Source of the DNA: Flectonema sp. DT1601
Taxonomy: Eukaryota; Euglenozoa; Diplonemea; Diplonemida; Diplonemidae
Reading direction: 5' to 3'
Length of the DNA stretch: 64,000 nt
Assembly: GCA_964019425.1 (NCBI GenBank)
Contig: OZ025807.1
Location: 864,823 to 928,822 of the forward strand
This document shows positions 12,951-23,800 of the stretch, one piece after another. Each line of letters opens with the position of its first letter. Position 1 is the stretch's first letter. The position numbers and the translations under genes were made by a program. Under the pieces are notes generated by a model. It made no database searches, had not been told where the DNA came from, and saw only the letters and a program-made list of their open reading frames with translations.

Positions 12951-15900
12951 GCTAAGTCATTAAGCAGACTGTAATTGGTATTCTTACCAGTAGCCTGCTA
13001 CGCAACATAGCGAGACTTCTTATTGCTTTCGCCCCACTCATATTCCCTTTTGGCAAAACTGGTCAAGCACCAACACCTGTCTGCTTCACACGGATTGTAG
13101 TGTCCATGAGGGAATACAATCCTGTCCTGACTACTCATCCCTGACTACCCATCTTATATGTTTATGATGATAATCCACAGTTAACATTGGTCCATTCAAT
13201 GAAGTTACTATTGATTAGCATTAACTTAAAGACAGAAGGAAACTGACAGCAACATAATAGACACCTTGTGGCCTTTCTCATAATCTCTAATTGGATCCAG
13301 CTAAGTCATTAAGCAGACTGTAATTGGTATTCTTACCAGTAGCCTGCTACGCAACATAGCGAGACTTCTTATTGCTTTCGCCCCACTCATATTCCCTTTT
13401 GGCAAAACTGGTCAAGCACCAACACCTGTCTGTTTCACACGGATTGTAGTGTCCATGAGGGAATACAATCCTGTCCTGACTACTCATCCCTGACTACCCA
13501 TCTTATGATATTTATGATGATAATCCACAGTTAACATTGGTCCATTCAATGAAGTTACTATTGATTAGCATTAACTTAAAGACAGAAGGAAACTGACAAC
13601 AACATAATGGACACCTTGTGGCCTTTCTCATAATCTAATTGGATCCAGCTAAGTCATTAAGCAGACTGTAATTGGTATTCTTACCAGTAGCCTGCTACGC
13701 AACATAGCGAGACTTCTTATTGCTCTCTCCCCACTCATATTCCCTTTTGGCAAAACTGGTCAAGCACCAACACCTGTCTGCTTCATACGGATTGTAGTGT
13801 CCATGAGGGAATACAATCCTGTCCTGACTACTCATCCCTGACTACCCATCTTATGATATTTATGATGATAATCCACAGTTAACATTGGTCCATTCAATGA
13901 AGTTACTATTGATTAGCATTAACTTAAAGACAGAAGGAAACTGACAACAACATAATAGACACCTTGTGGCCTTTCTCATAATCTCTAATTGGATCCAGCT
14001 AAGTCATTAAGCAGACTGTAATTGGTATTCTTACCAGTAGCCTGCTACGCAACATAGCGAGACTTCTTATTGCTTTCGCCCCACTCATATTCCCTTTTGG
14101 CAAAACTGGTCAATCACCAACACCTGTCTGCTTCACACGGATTGTAGTGTCCATGAGGGAATACAATCCTGTCCTGACTGCTCATCCCTGACTACACATC
14201 TTATGATATTTATGATGATAATCCACAGTTAACATTGGTCCATTCAATGAAGTTACTATTGATTAGCATTAACTTAAAGACAGAAGGAAACTGACAACAA
14301 CATAATAGACACCTTGTGGCCTTTCTCATAATCTCTAATTGGATCCAGCTAAGCCATTAAGCAGACTGTAATTGGTATTCTTACCAGTAGCCTGCTACGC
14401 AACATAGCGAGACTTCTTATTGCTTTCGCCCCACTCATATTCCCTTTTGGCAAAACTGGTCAAGCACCAACACCTGTCTGTTTCACACGGATTGTAGTGT
14501 CCATGAGGGAATACAATCCTGTCCTGACTACTCATCCCTGACTACCCATCTTATGATATTTATGATGATAATCCACAGTTAACATTGGTCCATTCAATGA
14601 AGTTACTATTGATTAGCATTAACTTAAAGACAGAAGGAAACTGACAACAACATAATGGACACCTTGTGGCCTTTCTCATAATCTCTAATTGGATCCAGCT
14701 AAGTCATTAAGCAGACTGTAATTGGTATTCTTACCAGTAGCCTGCTACGCAACATAGCGAGACTTCTTATTGCTCTCTCCCCACTCATATTCCCTTTTGG
14801 CAAAACTGGTCAAGCACCAACACCTGTCTGCTTCATACGGATTGTAGTGTCCATGAGGGAATACAATCCTGTCCTGACTACTCATCCCTGACTACCCATC
14901 TTATGATATTTATGATGATAATCCACAGTTAACATTGGTCCATTCAATGAAGTTACTATTGATTAGCATTAACTTAAAGACAGAAGGAAACTGACAACAA
15001 CATAATGGACACCTTGTGGCCTTTCTCATAATCTCTAATTGGATCCAGCTAAGTCATTAAGCAGACTGTAATTGGTATTCTTACCAGTAGCCTGCTACGC
15101 AACATAGCGAGACTTCTTATTGCTTTCGCCCCACTCATATTCCCTTTTGGCATAACTGGTCAAGCACCAACACCTGTCTGCTTCACACGGATTGTAGTGT
15201 CCATGAGGGAATACAATCCTGTCCTGACTACTCATCCCTGACTACCCATCTTATGATATTTATGATGATAATCCACAGTTAACATTGGTCCATTCAATGA
15301 AGTTACTATTGATTAGCATTAACTTAAAGACAGAAGGAAACTGACAACAACATAATAGACACCTTGTGGCCTTTCTCATAATCTCTAATTGGATCCAGCT
15401 AAGCCATTAAGCAGACTGTAATTGGTATTCTTACCAGTAGCCTGCTACGCAACATAGCGAGACTTCTTATTGCTTTCGCCCCACTCATATTCCCTTTTGG
15501 CAAAACTGGTCAAGCACCAACACCTGTCTGTTTCACACGGATTGTAGTGTCCATGAGGGAATACAATCCTGTCCTGACTACTCATCCCTGACTACCCATC
15601 TTATGATATTTATGATGATAATCCACAGTTAACATTGGTCCATTCAATGAAGTTACTATTGATTAGCATTAACTTAAAGACAGAAGGAAACTGACAACAA
15701 CATAATGGACACCTTGTGGCCTTTCTCATAATCTCTAATTGGATCCAGCTAAGTCATTAAGCAGACTGTAATTGGTATTCTTACCAGTAGCCTGCTACGC
15801 AACATAGCGAGACTTCTTATTGCTCTCTCCCCACTCATATTCCCTTTTGGCATAACTGGTCAAGCACCAACACCTGTCTGCTTCACACGGATTGTAGTGT

Positions 15901-16042
15901 CCATGAGGGAATACAATCCTGTCCTGACTACTCATCCCTGACTACCCATCTTATGATATTTATGATGATAATCCACAGTTAACATTGGTCCATTCAATGA
16001 AGTTACTATTGATTAGCATTAACTTAAAGACAGAAGGAAACT
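12951..16042. repeat. Tandem array, eight full units of 348-350 bp plus one partial
   Basis: Units begin with GCTAAGTCATTAAGCAG (GCTAAGCC in two of them) at 12951, 13300, 13648, 13998, 14348, 14698, 15048, 15398 and 15748. The last stops after about 295 nt at 16042. Units are nearly identical. Shared variants show a three-unit higher-order period: TGTTTCACAC in units 2, 5 and 8, GCTCTCTCC in units 3, 6 and 9, and GCCATT in units 5 and 8. Each unit contains small perfect inverted repeats: GGTA-TTCT-TACC, GTAGC-CT-GCTAC, and GGATTGTA paired with TACAATCC across a 15-nt loop. No reading frame runs through it. It could be a satellite or a multicopy small-RNA gene. Confidence 0.9.
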
Positions 16043-16271
16043 CGTAATATAAATACTTCATGCTGTTGGTTTTAGTGTTTGCACTTTCGTCATGTATGTG
16101 ATATTGCTAACGTATCGCTCATTGAACTGTTTCTTGAAAACGTTGGGCTCTATTCATATGAAACCAAACATTCCCAAGGGTGGAAGTAACCATGTTGAAC
16201 TTGTATTAGAATGGAATTCCTGTTGTGTAATTAACTATAAAGTAACTTCCATCCAATAGAAAACATTGAAA

Positions 16272-17375
16272 ATGGCGTTCTCGTTATATGTCGGGGCAGA
16301 GATCCGTGGTAAGAAAGACAATGTGATTGTTGACTTCCCTGGAAGGCCATCCCTAAGGGACATGACAGGTTTTATTCAAAATGCTTTAACGCAGGAGTGT
16401 CAAGGACACGTAATGATCGATCAGGTTAGGATCTACGATGAAGTTTTGGGAAAGTGGGTAGATCTTGTAAGAGATGAGCAGCTTCATAGTGGGGCTCAGG
16501 TTTACGCCTTCCAACCCGACTCAATTGAACACCGAGACATGAGAGGGGTGATACCAGCTCCTAGAAGATTGGGACAGCCAACAGCATCTCCGAGTTTTCA
16601 GAACTATCAAAATCACTTCCCACCTACCCCTCCGCAGAGACCTTACGTTGACGCAAACAGTCCGAGCCAGCATTCACCAATGCAGATGGGATACATTAGA
16701 CAACCTGAAGGAGGAGGCTTACCTGGCGTTGATCCAATACAGGCTGAGAAGGACCGCGCCAAGGAGCAGGAACGCCATCAATTCATTGCTCAGCATTTAA
16801 GCGGACAGATAGGTCAGGGGGAGCGCATGGGAGTCACCGCGATGTCTCCTCCTCAGAGTTACGTTGTAACTCCTCCACACCCGATGCAGCTTCACCCGGC
16901 TCAATCACCGATGATGCCATCACCAGTTCACGTGATGCCTCCAATGTCGAGTCCAATCACTGGAGGTGGCCCACCACCTGCAAGTCCGATGACTCCACTT
17001 CCTGGTGCGGATGGTATTGACCCAAGACAAGCGGAGATTGATCGTAGAAAGGAAGAAGAGCGTCACAGACTTATTGCGGAACATCTTCGTCAGAATATTG
17101 GACAGGGACAGGGACAGGGACCAGCCGGAACTCCGTCTTACGTAGCACAGGCAGCACCAACCGGGTCTCCATACCGTGGGGGACTTCCGGGATCCCCATT
17201 TGTGGGAAGCCCTTACCAGGCAGCTCCAGTAGGGATCACTAGTCCTCATGCTGTTGCCCCACCACCACCGTCACCAATGATTGCTGATCCACATGCGGCT
17301 CGTCTCGAAAAGGACAAGGAGGCTGAACGTCACGCCCTCATCGCCCAGCACCTTCGTGAGAATATTGGTCATTAA
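16272..17375 (+). CDS. BILBO1-NTD-like cytoskeletal protein with three helical repeats
   Basis: This 367-residue protein starts MAFSLYVGAEIRGKK. Its first 90 residues resemble the ubiquitin-fold N-terminal domain of the trypanosome flagellar pocket collar protein BILBO1, notably a YDE-x3-KWVDL-x3-QL core followed by QVYAFQP. Unlike BILBO1 I see no EF-hands or long coiled coil. Instead a Pro/Gln/Met-rich, probably disordered region separates three copies of a charged helix of about 32 residues (nt about 16729-16822, 17014-17109 and 17281-17372; pattern DPxxAExDRxKExERHxxIAxHL, then IGQG), and the protein ends within the third. The family suggests a structural or scaffold role at the flagellar base, which is inference. 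ATG 16272 is preferred because the MAF start matches the family. An AG at 16258-16259 is the acceptor. Confidence 0.8.
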   Translation: MAFSLYVGAEIRGKKDNVIVDFPGRPSLRDMTGFIQNALTQECQGHVMIDQVRIYDEVLGKWVDLVRDEQLHSGAQVYAFQPDSIEHRDMRGVIPAPRRLGQPTASPSFQNYQNHFPPTPPQRPYVDANSPSQHSPMQMGYIRQPEGGGLPGVDPIQAEKDRAKEQERHQFIAQHLSGQIGQGERMGVTAMSPPQSYVVTPPHPMQLHPAQSPMMPSPVHVMPPMSSPITGGGPPPASPMTPLPGADGIDPRQAEIDRRKEEERHRLIAEHLRQNIGQGQGQGPAGTPSYVAQAAPTGSPYRGGLPGSPFVGSPYQAAPVGITSPHAVAPPPPSPMIADPHAARLEKDKEAERHALIAQHLRENIGH

Positions 17376-17757
17376 AATAATCCTTTCCTTTTATTCCCGT
17401 TCTTATTCATTCAATTTATTGAAGTCTGTTTGTATACCCCGTCTCTGTGGCCGGTGATTTATGTGGCCGCAACTCCTTAGTTACGTTCGAAAAACCAGAC
17501 GGTCTGTCTGGTTTCACTGTGAACAACCACCACTTGTGATGTTTTAGGTAGTTAGTTATTCTTATCCATGTAAATGATTATTTAGTGTCCACCCCCAATT
17601 GTTTGTCAAACCTGTTGTAACATGCGATACACCCACAAGATGTTAAATTCTATCGTTTAGCGACTTACTTTATTTCAACAACAGTCATATTTAGGAGAGA
17701 ATTAGACAGGAAGCCTACAATGAAGTGAAGTGTTGTCTTTGTGATTAATATAATATG
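17376..17757. other. Spacer, no gene seen
   Basis: It holds the 3' UTR of the preceding gene and the upstream region of the megasynthase. There are no reading frames of note and no recognised repeats. Confidence 0.6.
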
Positions 17758-17781
17758 TTATTTCTTATTTCCCCGACACAG
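17758..17781 (+). promoter_or_regulatory. Probable splice acceptor before the megasynthase
   Basis: A pyrimidine-rich stretch (TTTCTTATTTCCCCGACACAG) ends in AG at 17780-17781. It leaves a 78-nt leader before the ATG at 17860 and would remove the in-frame ATG at 17755, which supports the later start. Confidence 0.5.
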
Positions 17782-17859
17782 TTAATAAAAACCCCACCCC
17801 GTGAACACTATCAATACGTCAATAAATCCATCAAAGTTTATCAATCAAATAATCAATCA

Positions 17860-20800
17860 ATGTCGTTTTATAATAGTTTCATGGATTCTCTGGCTAATCG
17901 ACCTGACAGCCGGATCTTCACGTTGGTGGGTCCCAATGGACGTGAAGTTACCAATCTGACCTATCGCTCTCTGCACCTGAGAGCACAGCGAGTTGGGAAT
18001 ACCTTAACTGAATCGAAGGGATTGAAAAAGGGTGACAATGTACTTCTTTTCTACCCTCCTGGTATAGACTTCATTGTGGCGTTCCTTGCGTGCATGTGGA
18101 AAGGGATCATCCCAGTGCCTGTTGCAACGTTCAATCCTCTATACCCAAATGAATGGCTGGAAACTGTTACGAAGATTGCTGCTGATTGTGAAGCGAAAGT
18201 AATCCTAACGGACTACAAGATGATGAACATGAAGAGACTCGGCTCAGTAAAGACGTTCTTCACGCGTAACCAACCACAGTGGCCAGACCTTCCGTGGATT
18301 GAGACGGAATCGATGTCTGCTTGTGGAGATGTGTCATTCGATGTTCCAGTAACTGTTGCTGATGATACTGCTTTTATTCAGTACACTTCTGGGTCGACAG
18401 GTAAGCCGAAGGGCGTAGCTGTAACATACGGCAACTTGGAGCACCAATTTGAAATGAATCGACGAGTTCTTAATATCGGTGAAAAAAGTGTACTTGTTAC
18501 CTGGACACCACACTACCACGATTTCTGTTTGATAAGTGGAATCATGCAATGTATTGGCGGAAAGTCGAAGATGTACCTCATGTCACCAGCTGACTTTATC
18601 AAGAGTCCAGAAATTTGGTTTAAAATCATCGACAGAGTCCGCGGTACACACATTGCAGCTCCCAACTTCGCGTATGAAATTCTGGCTAACAAGGTGTCAG
18701 ATGAGCAGGCGGCAAGCTGGGATTTATCCTGCATCGAAATAGCTATGTCGGCTGCTGAGCCCATCAAGTCATCGACGATGGACAAGTTTTTCGCGAAGTT
18801 CGAGGCATCAAAATTCTCACGCAGGGCATTCTGTCCGTCATATGGACTGGCAGAGCACACCGTGGGAGTGACTCTGTTCGGAGACGATAAGATAAGAGTC
18901 AACAAGCATATGTTGGAGTCACGCGGCGTGTGTGAGATTGATGAGACATCAGACTATCAGCTGTGGTCGTGTGGAAGAGCGATGTCGGGTGTCGACATCA
19001 AGATCGTAGACAGTGAGACGCTGAAGTTGCAGCCGAACCTTCGCGTTGGAGAGGTCTGGGTCAACTCGCCTAGCAAGTCACCCGGGTACATAAACAAACC
19101 GGAGCTGAACAGGGAGTTAGTAAATGCGATGTTCAAGAACCAGAAGGAAGGGACGGAGGGGTATCTTCGCACTGGGGACTTGGGATTCTTCAAGGACGGT
19201 GAGCTGTTCATTACAGGGAGACTGAAAGATCTCATAATTGTGAGGGGGAGGAACATAGCTCCGCACGACATCGAGGGGACCGTTTGCAAAACTTCTGAAC
19301 TGCTGCGCCCTGGGAAGTCGATTGCGTTTGGGATCAACCAGGACAACGGAGATGAGTTCGTTTACATTGTCGCTGAGCAACGTTCGAAGGTCGAGCTGTC
19401 GCGTTCGGAGTACGACACTCTGGCGCAGTCAATTCGGAAGAGTGTTGCGAACTACCACAAACTGACGCCTGCTTTCATTGGATTCCTGCTGCCTGGCAAA
19501 CTGCCGTTGTCGTCGAGTGGGAAGCCGCAAAGGCGCCTGTGTATGAAATTGTTTGTAGAATCAAACCCAAAGTTAGGAATCATCGCGTCGAGTGACTTCG
19601 GTGCTGAGGCACGTGCAGAGCAACTCAAAAAGCCCGTGTTACTTCCACCACCGCCACCACCACCACTACCACCCGCATTACTTCCACCTGTGGTAAAGAC
19701 GTTTTCTGAAATTGAGCGGAAAGTGAAGGAAGGTTTTGCGAAACTGGCTGTGGCAAAACGTGGAAGGGCGACACACACGCACGGTGTCATGGGTTGCGGT
19801 ATGATGAGGACTGCTGGAGGGTTGAGCGTGATACCGGAGTCTGTGTCGAAGCTTCTGGGAAGGAATCCAAGTGTTACGATCCGGCATGCGAACATCAAGG
19901 GGTTTGCAGACGACGCGATCATTGACGGTAGGGGAGCGTCGCTCCGTGTGCAGCTGACAAACGGGAAGCACCAAGACATCATCATGTCGACAGGGAAGCG
20001 TTTCTTTCGAAGAAGCGCAGCTTCGTTTTACGAGTGGTTCATTGGGAAGGCTGCGGAACGGAAAGAGATCTGTGAGCGGGACGGAGAGATTGCGCAGATC
20101 GTGTCTGAGATCTTCTGCGATCCGAAGTGCTACACGGACGTGGTGTACTACTCAGAGGTGCCGTTGCGTTTGGTGGGCGGGAAGAAGACTCAGTTGGCAC
20201 AGTTCAGGCTCCGAACGGCGCACGCGACGAACCAACACGTAGACAAATCTGATCTGCTGCTGCCGATGGACTACATTCCGAGAAGGGACGGGGACACGAG
20301 GCCGTCAGACTACTTGAAGCAGCAGTACAGAGAAAAGTTGTCGGGCGGTTGCATTGACTACGAGCTCGCAATTCAGCTGCGGGAAGAAGATGCGGAGAAC
20401 ATCGACATGTACGACTGCACGAAGGAGTGGGACGAGGTGATGTATCCGTTCCACGCGATCGGTACAGTAGCGATCTCGGAGTCAGTTGATGAGGATTTGC
20501 GGTGTTGCTTCAACGTGCAATGCGACGACGGGTTTCTGGCTGTTCCGAAAACTGCGGATGCGCAGCACCCATCATCACTCAACCAATTACGATCGATTGT
20601 TTACGCGTTTGCTTCGGAGGCTCGGTTGGGGAAAGTTAATGACCAGGCTGCGAAGCAAGCTGGAGTGCTGCCATCTCCTCTGCTGAAGAAGTCTGTCTGT
20701 GATTCAGGAACCAGTGATGTTGCTGTTGCTGATACCAGGTTGAAGGAACTCATTCCTTCGGCGGGAGACACGTCACCGGATGCAGTGACGGAGTTGTTCC

Positions 20801-23800
20801 GCGACGTGGGAGCGAAGCTTGCATCTGTACACACGGACATGAAACCCACAGACTTTCAGCAAAGCGTAGCGGAGGTACTGAAGACGACGTTTCAACAGCG
20901 CGGTATGGACTCGCATCGGGCGGTGTCCGCGGTATTGGAAAGGTACAACCTGAAGAAAGTGGTTGCAGATATGGTGTCGGAGATCACGGTGGAGCAGAGC
21001 GAGGTCCCCGAGGAACTGAAGCCGGTGTTGGCTGCGTCGGCAGCTAACAACTTGGGCTGGTACAACGGGACGGAGCGGGAGGTTCAGGAGCAATGCATGA
21101 GGAACTTCAGTGAAGTGATCCCGGAGCCTGCATGGCGGACGTCGTCTTCGATCGACAAGTATGGTTTGATTTTATGGTCGCGGGAGGACACGCAGAATTA
21201 CTTCAAGCACCTGGCTTTCTTGGACAAGCCGGGGATCAGGACGCGGATGGCTGCGAGTCCGTATTATTTGGTGCGGGTGTCGAGTAATTTTGCAATCATC
21301 TTACTGCGGGCGAACACGACTGCGAACATCGGGGAGAACCAGATCAATGATACTGTTTCGCCTGTCACGGAATACTTCTTCCTGCTGACGAAGGAGGAGG
21401 AGCGGAAGGGAGGAGCGTGGGGATTGGTCGGGGTGTACAACTCGGTGGGGGAGAACGTTCCTAACGACACGGAAGATAACGTGAACAACTTCGTGAAGAA
21501 GTGGGTTGGGTTCGCCGACGCCCGGACTGAAGAAGAACGGTTCGCGAACGGAGTGAGGAACAAGATGTTGGCGGCGATGTTGCTGAAAGAATTATTTTCG
21601 GGGATCGAGTTGGTTGTGGACCAGTCGAAGCCGAAGCCTCGGAGTGAGGTGCTGGCGATGAAGTTCCGTGAAGGGCGGACGAAGTCGATGGGGCTGGCGG
21701 CGGACACGAAGATAGCGATCATCGGGGCGGGTCCGTCGGGGCTGACGTGCGCACACGAGCTTCTGAAGAGCGGGTACACCAACGTGGTGGTGTACGAAAA
21801 GGACGTCCGGGTGGCGGGGAAGGCGGGAACGTTTTACGAGGATGATCGACCGTACGACTTGGGGGCACATGTAGTGACTACGCAGCACAGCACTGCCCAC
21901 CGGAGGCTGCAGGCGATGTTTGGGGAGTACGGAGTGGAGCTGACGCCGGTGACACCGTACTACGTGTACGACACGAAGGCGAAGCTGAAGCTGGACATCG
22001 TTCCCCCGCAGACGGAGTTTGAAGCTCTGACGTCGAAGGCCGAGTACCGGTCAGTGGCTGGGAGCCGGGAGCAAGGAAGGGCGCACCGGTACATCGGAGG
22101 AGCGGCATCGTGGCTGAACGAGCGGGGTCTGCTGGACAATGCTTGGAACATCCCATTCGTGTCTTCCGGGTACGGGTTCATAACAGACGAGATCCCGGCG
22201 ACGAGGATCGTGAAGATGGCAGAAATGCTGAACCAGACGGAGGGGACATTGGCACAAACTCCGAAACACGGGTTCGCCCAGCTGTGGGAGCGGGTGGCTG
22301 CGAAGTTGGGTCCGCAGAACCTGCACCTGGGTACCGCTGCGCGGGAGATCCGGAGATCGGAGACGGGGTGTGAGGTTGATCTGAGCGACGGGACGACGGT
22401 GTCGGCGGACCGGGTGATTCTGTGCTGCCCTCCCGCTCACGTTTCGGGGCTAGTGAAGGACCAGACGCGTAACGAACGTGACATCTTCTCGCGTGTGAAG
22501 GATATAAAGTACTTCACTACGGTGTGCAGGATCAAGAACATTCCGCGGCTAGGGTTCTACCTCTACAACAAGGAATGCGAAGTGGGTTCGGAGCTGGATC
22601 ACGTGGTGAGCTTCCACCACCGGCACGAAGAGAGCGACGTGTACTGTCTGTACTCGTATGGGAAGCCTGAGTCGGGGCCGCAGCAGATCCTATCGACGCT
22701 GCACGAGGACATCAAGAAGATCGGCGGAACGGTTGTGGAGACAGTGTTGGAACCGATGGAGTGGTCGTACGGAGCGCACTTTAAGAGTGAGGACCTGGAG
22801 ATGGGGATGTTGGACAGGTACGAGGGCATACAGGGATTGAAAAACACGTACTACTCGTCGTGCCTTGGAAACTTTGAGTTGATTGACTGTTGCGTTGAGT
22901 ACAGCACGGACCTGATAGAACGATTCTTTTGCAAGGAAAAAGAGACGCCGCTTTGGTCTGTGCGGGCTGACGTCCTGTTGTCTATGTTGGCAAGCGACAT
23001 GCGCGTGTCGAGAGCTACGTTGGAACAGTCGATAAAGGTGCAGATATCCGAGGCCACTGGGACTCCTGTCGGGGACGTCTGTCTCAAGAGTCCGCTGGAA
23101 GTGTTCGGACTGGACTCGATAACACTTTTCCAACTGTTGGGGAACATGAGTAGGATGTTGAATACAGAGCTGTCACCACAAGTTATTGCGGAGTACCCGA
23201 GTTTTGATGCGTTTCTGAATTCCGTGTACGGTGGGAAGAAGGAGCAGGAAACAAAGACTCTCGGAGCTCCAGGCGAACAAACAACGCAAGCCCGATTGGA
23301 TCAGCTGGAGTCGGTTGAGGAGGAGGAGAAAGATGGTAATTGTCTGGTCCCTCCTGAAACTACTAGCGGGACCTTACGTGAAAGGCTGTCGAATGCCAGT
23401 GCTAGCGCGGAAAAATGCGTCGCTTTAAGTGAAAAAATGAAACTTGACACTAACTACTCTATGAGCGCTGCTGTTACTCACACATCTTTGAGGGCGATGC
23501 TGTCGATCTTGATTCCTGAACGAAAGCAGCTCCAATACCCCCTGTCTTTCGAGCAGGAGCGCTTCTGGGCTGCTTCGTTGCTCTGCGGAGAGGACAGCTC
23601 GCCAATGAATGTGTCGCTGGTATTTAATGTGAGGGGGGTTGTGGACGTTGGTTTGCTGCGCAGGAGCGCTTGGGCGTTGTACGAAAAGCACGACTGCCTC
23701 AGAACAGCTGTATTCGTGAACAGGAATGGGAACCCGTGCCAAAGGGTTGTTGATTTTGAAGAAGTGAAGGAGAAGATTGTGAAGGTTGAAACCGTCGAAA

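Noticed and set aside
12263-12974. Short reading frames between 12263 and 12974
   Set aside because: They lack credible starts, have low-complexity hydrophobic translations, and overlap a dispersed repeat and a splice acceptor.
12951-16042. CRISPR array
   Set aside because: Units of 350 bp are continuous and nearly identical with no unique spacers, and the genome is eukaryotic.
12951-16042. 5S rRNA gene array
   Set aside because: GCTAAG...AAGCAG faintly recalls the 5S internal control region, but the rest of the 5S consensus is missing.
17755-17859. ATG 17755 as the megasynthase start (35 extra residues)
   Set aside because: The duplicate at 39239 starts at the equivalent of 17860, a splice acceptor at 17781 would remove ATG 17755, and the extra residues look like leader sequence.
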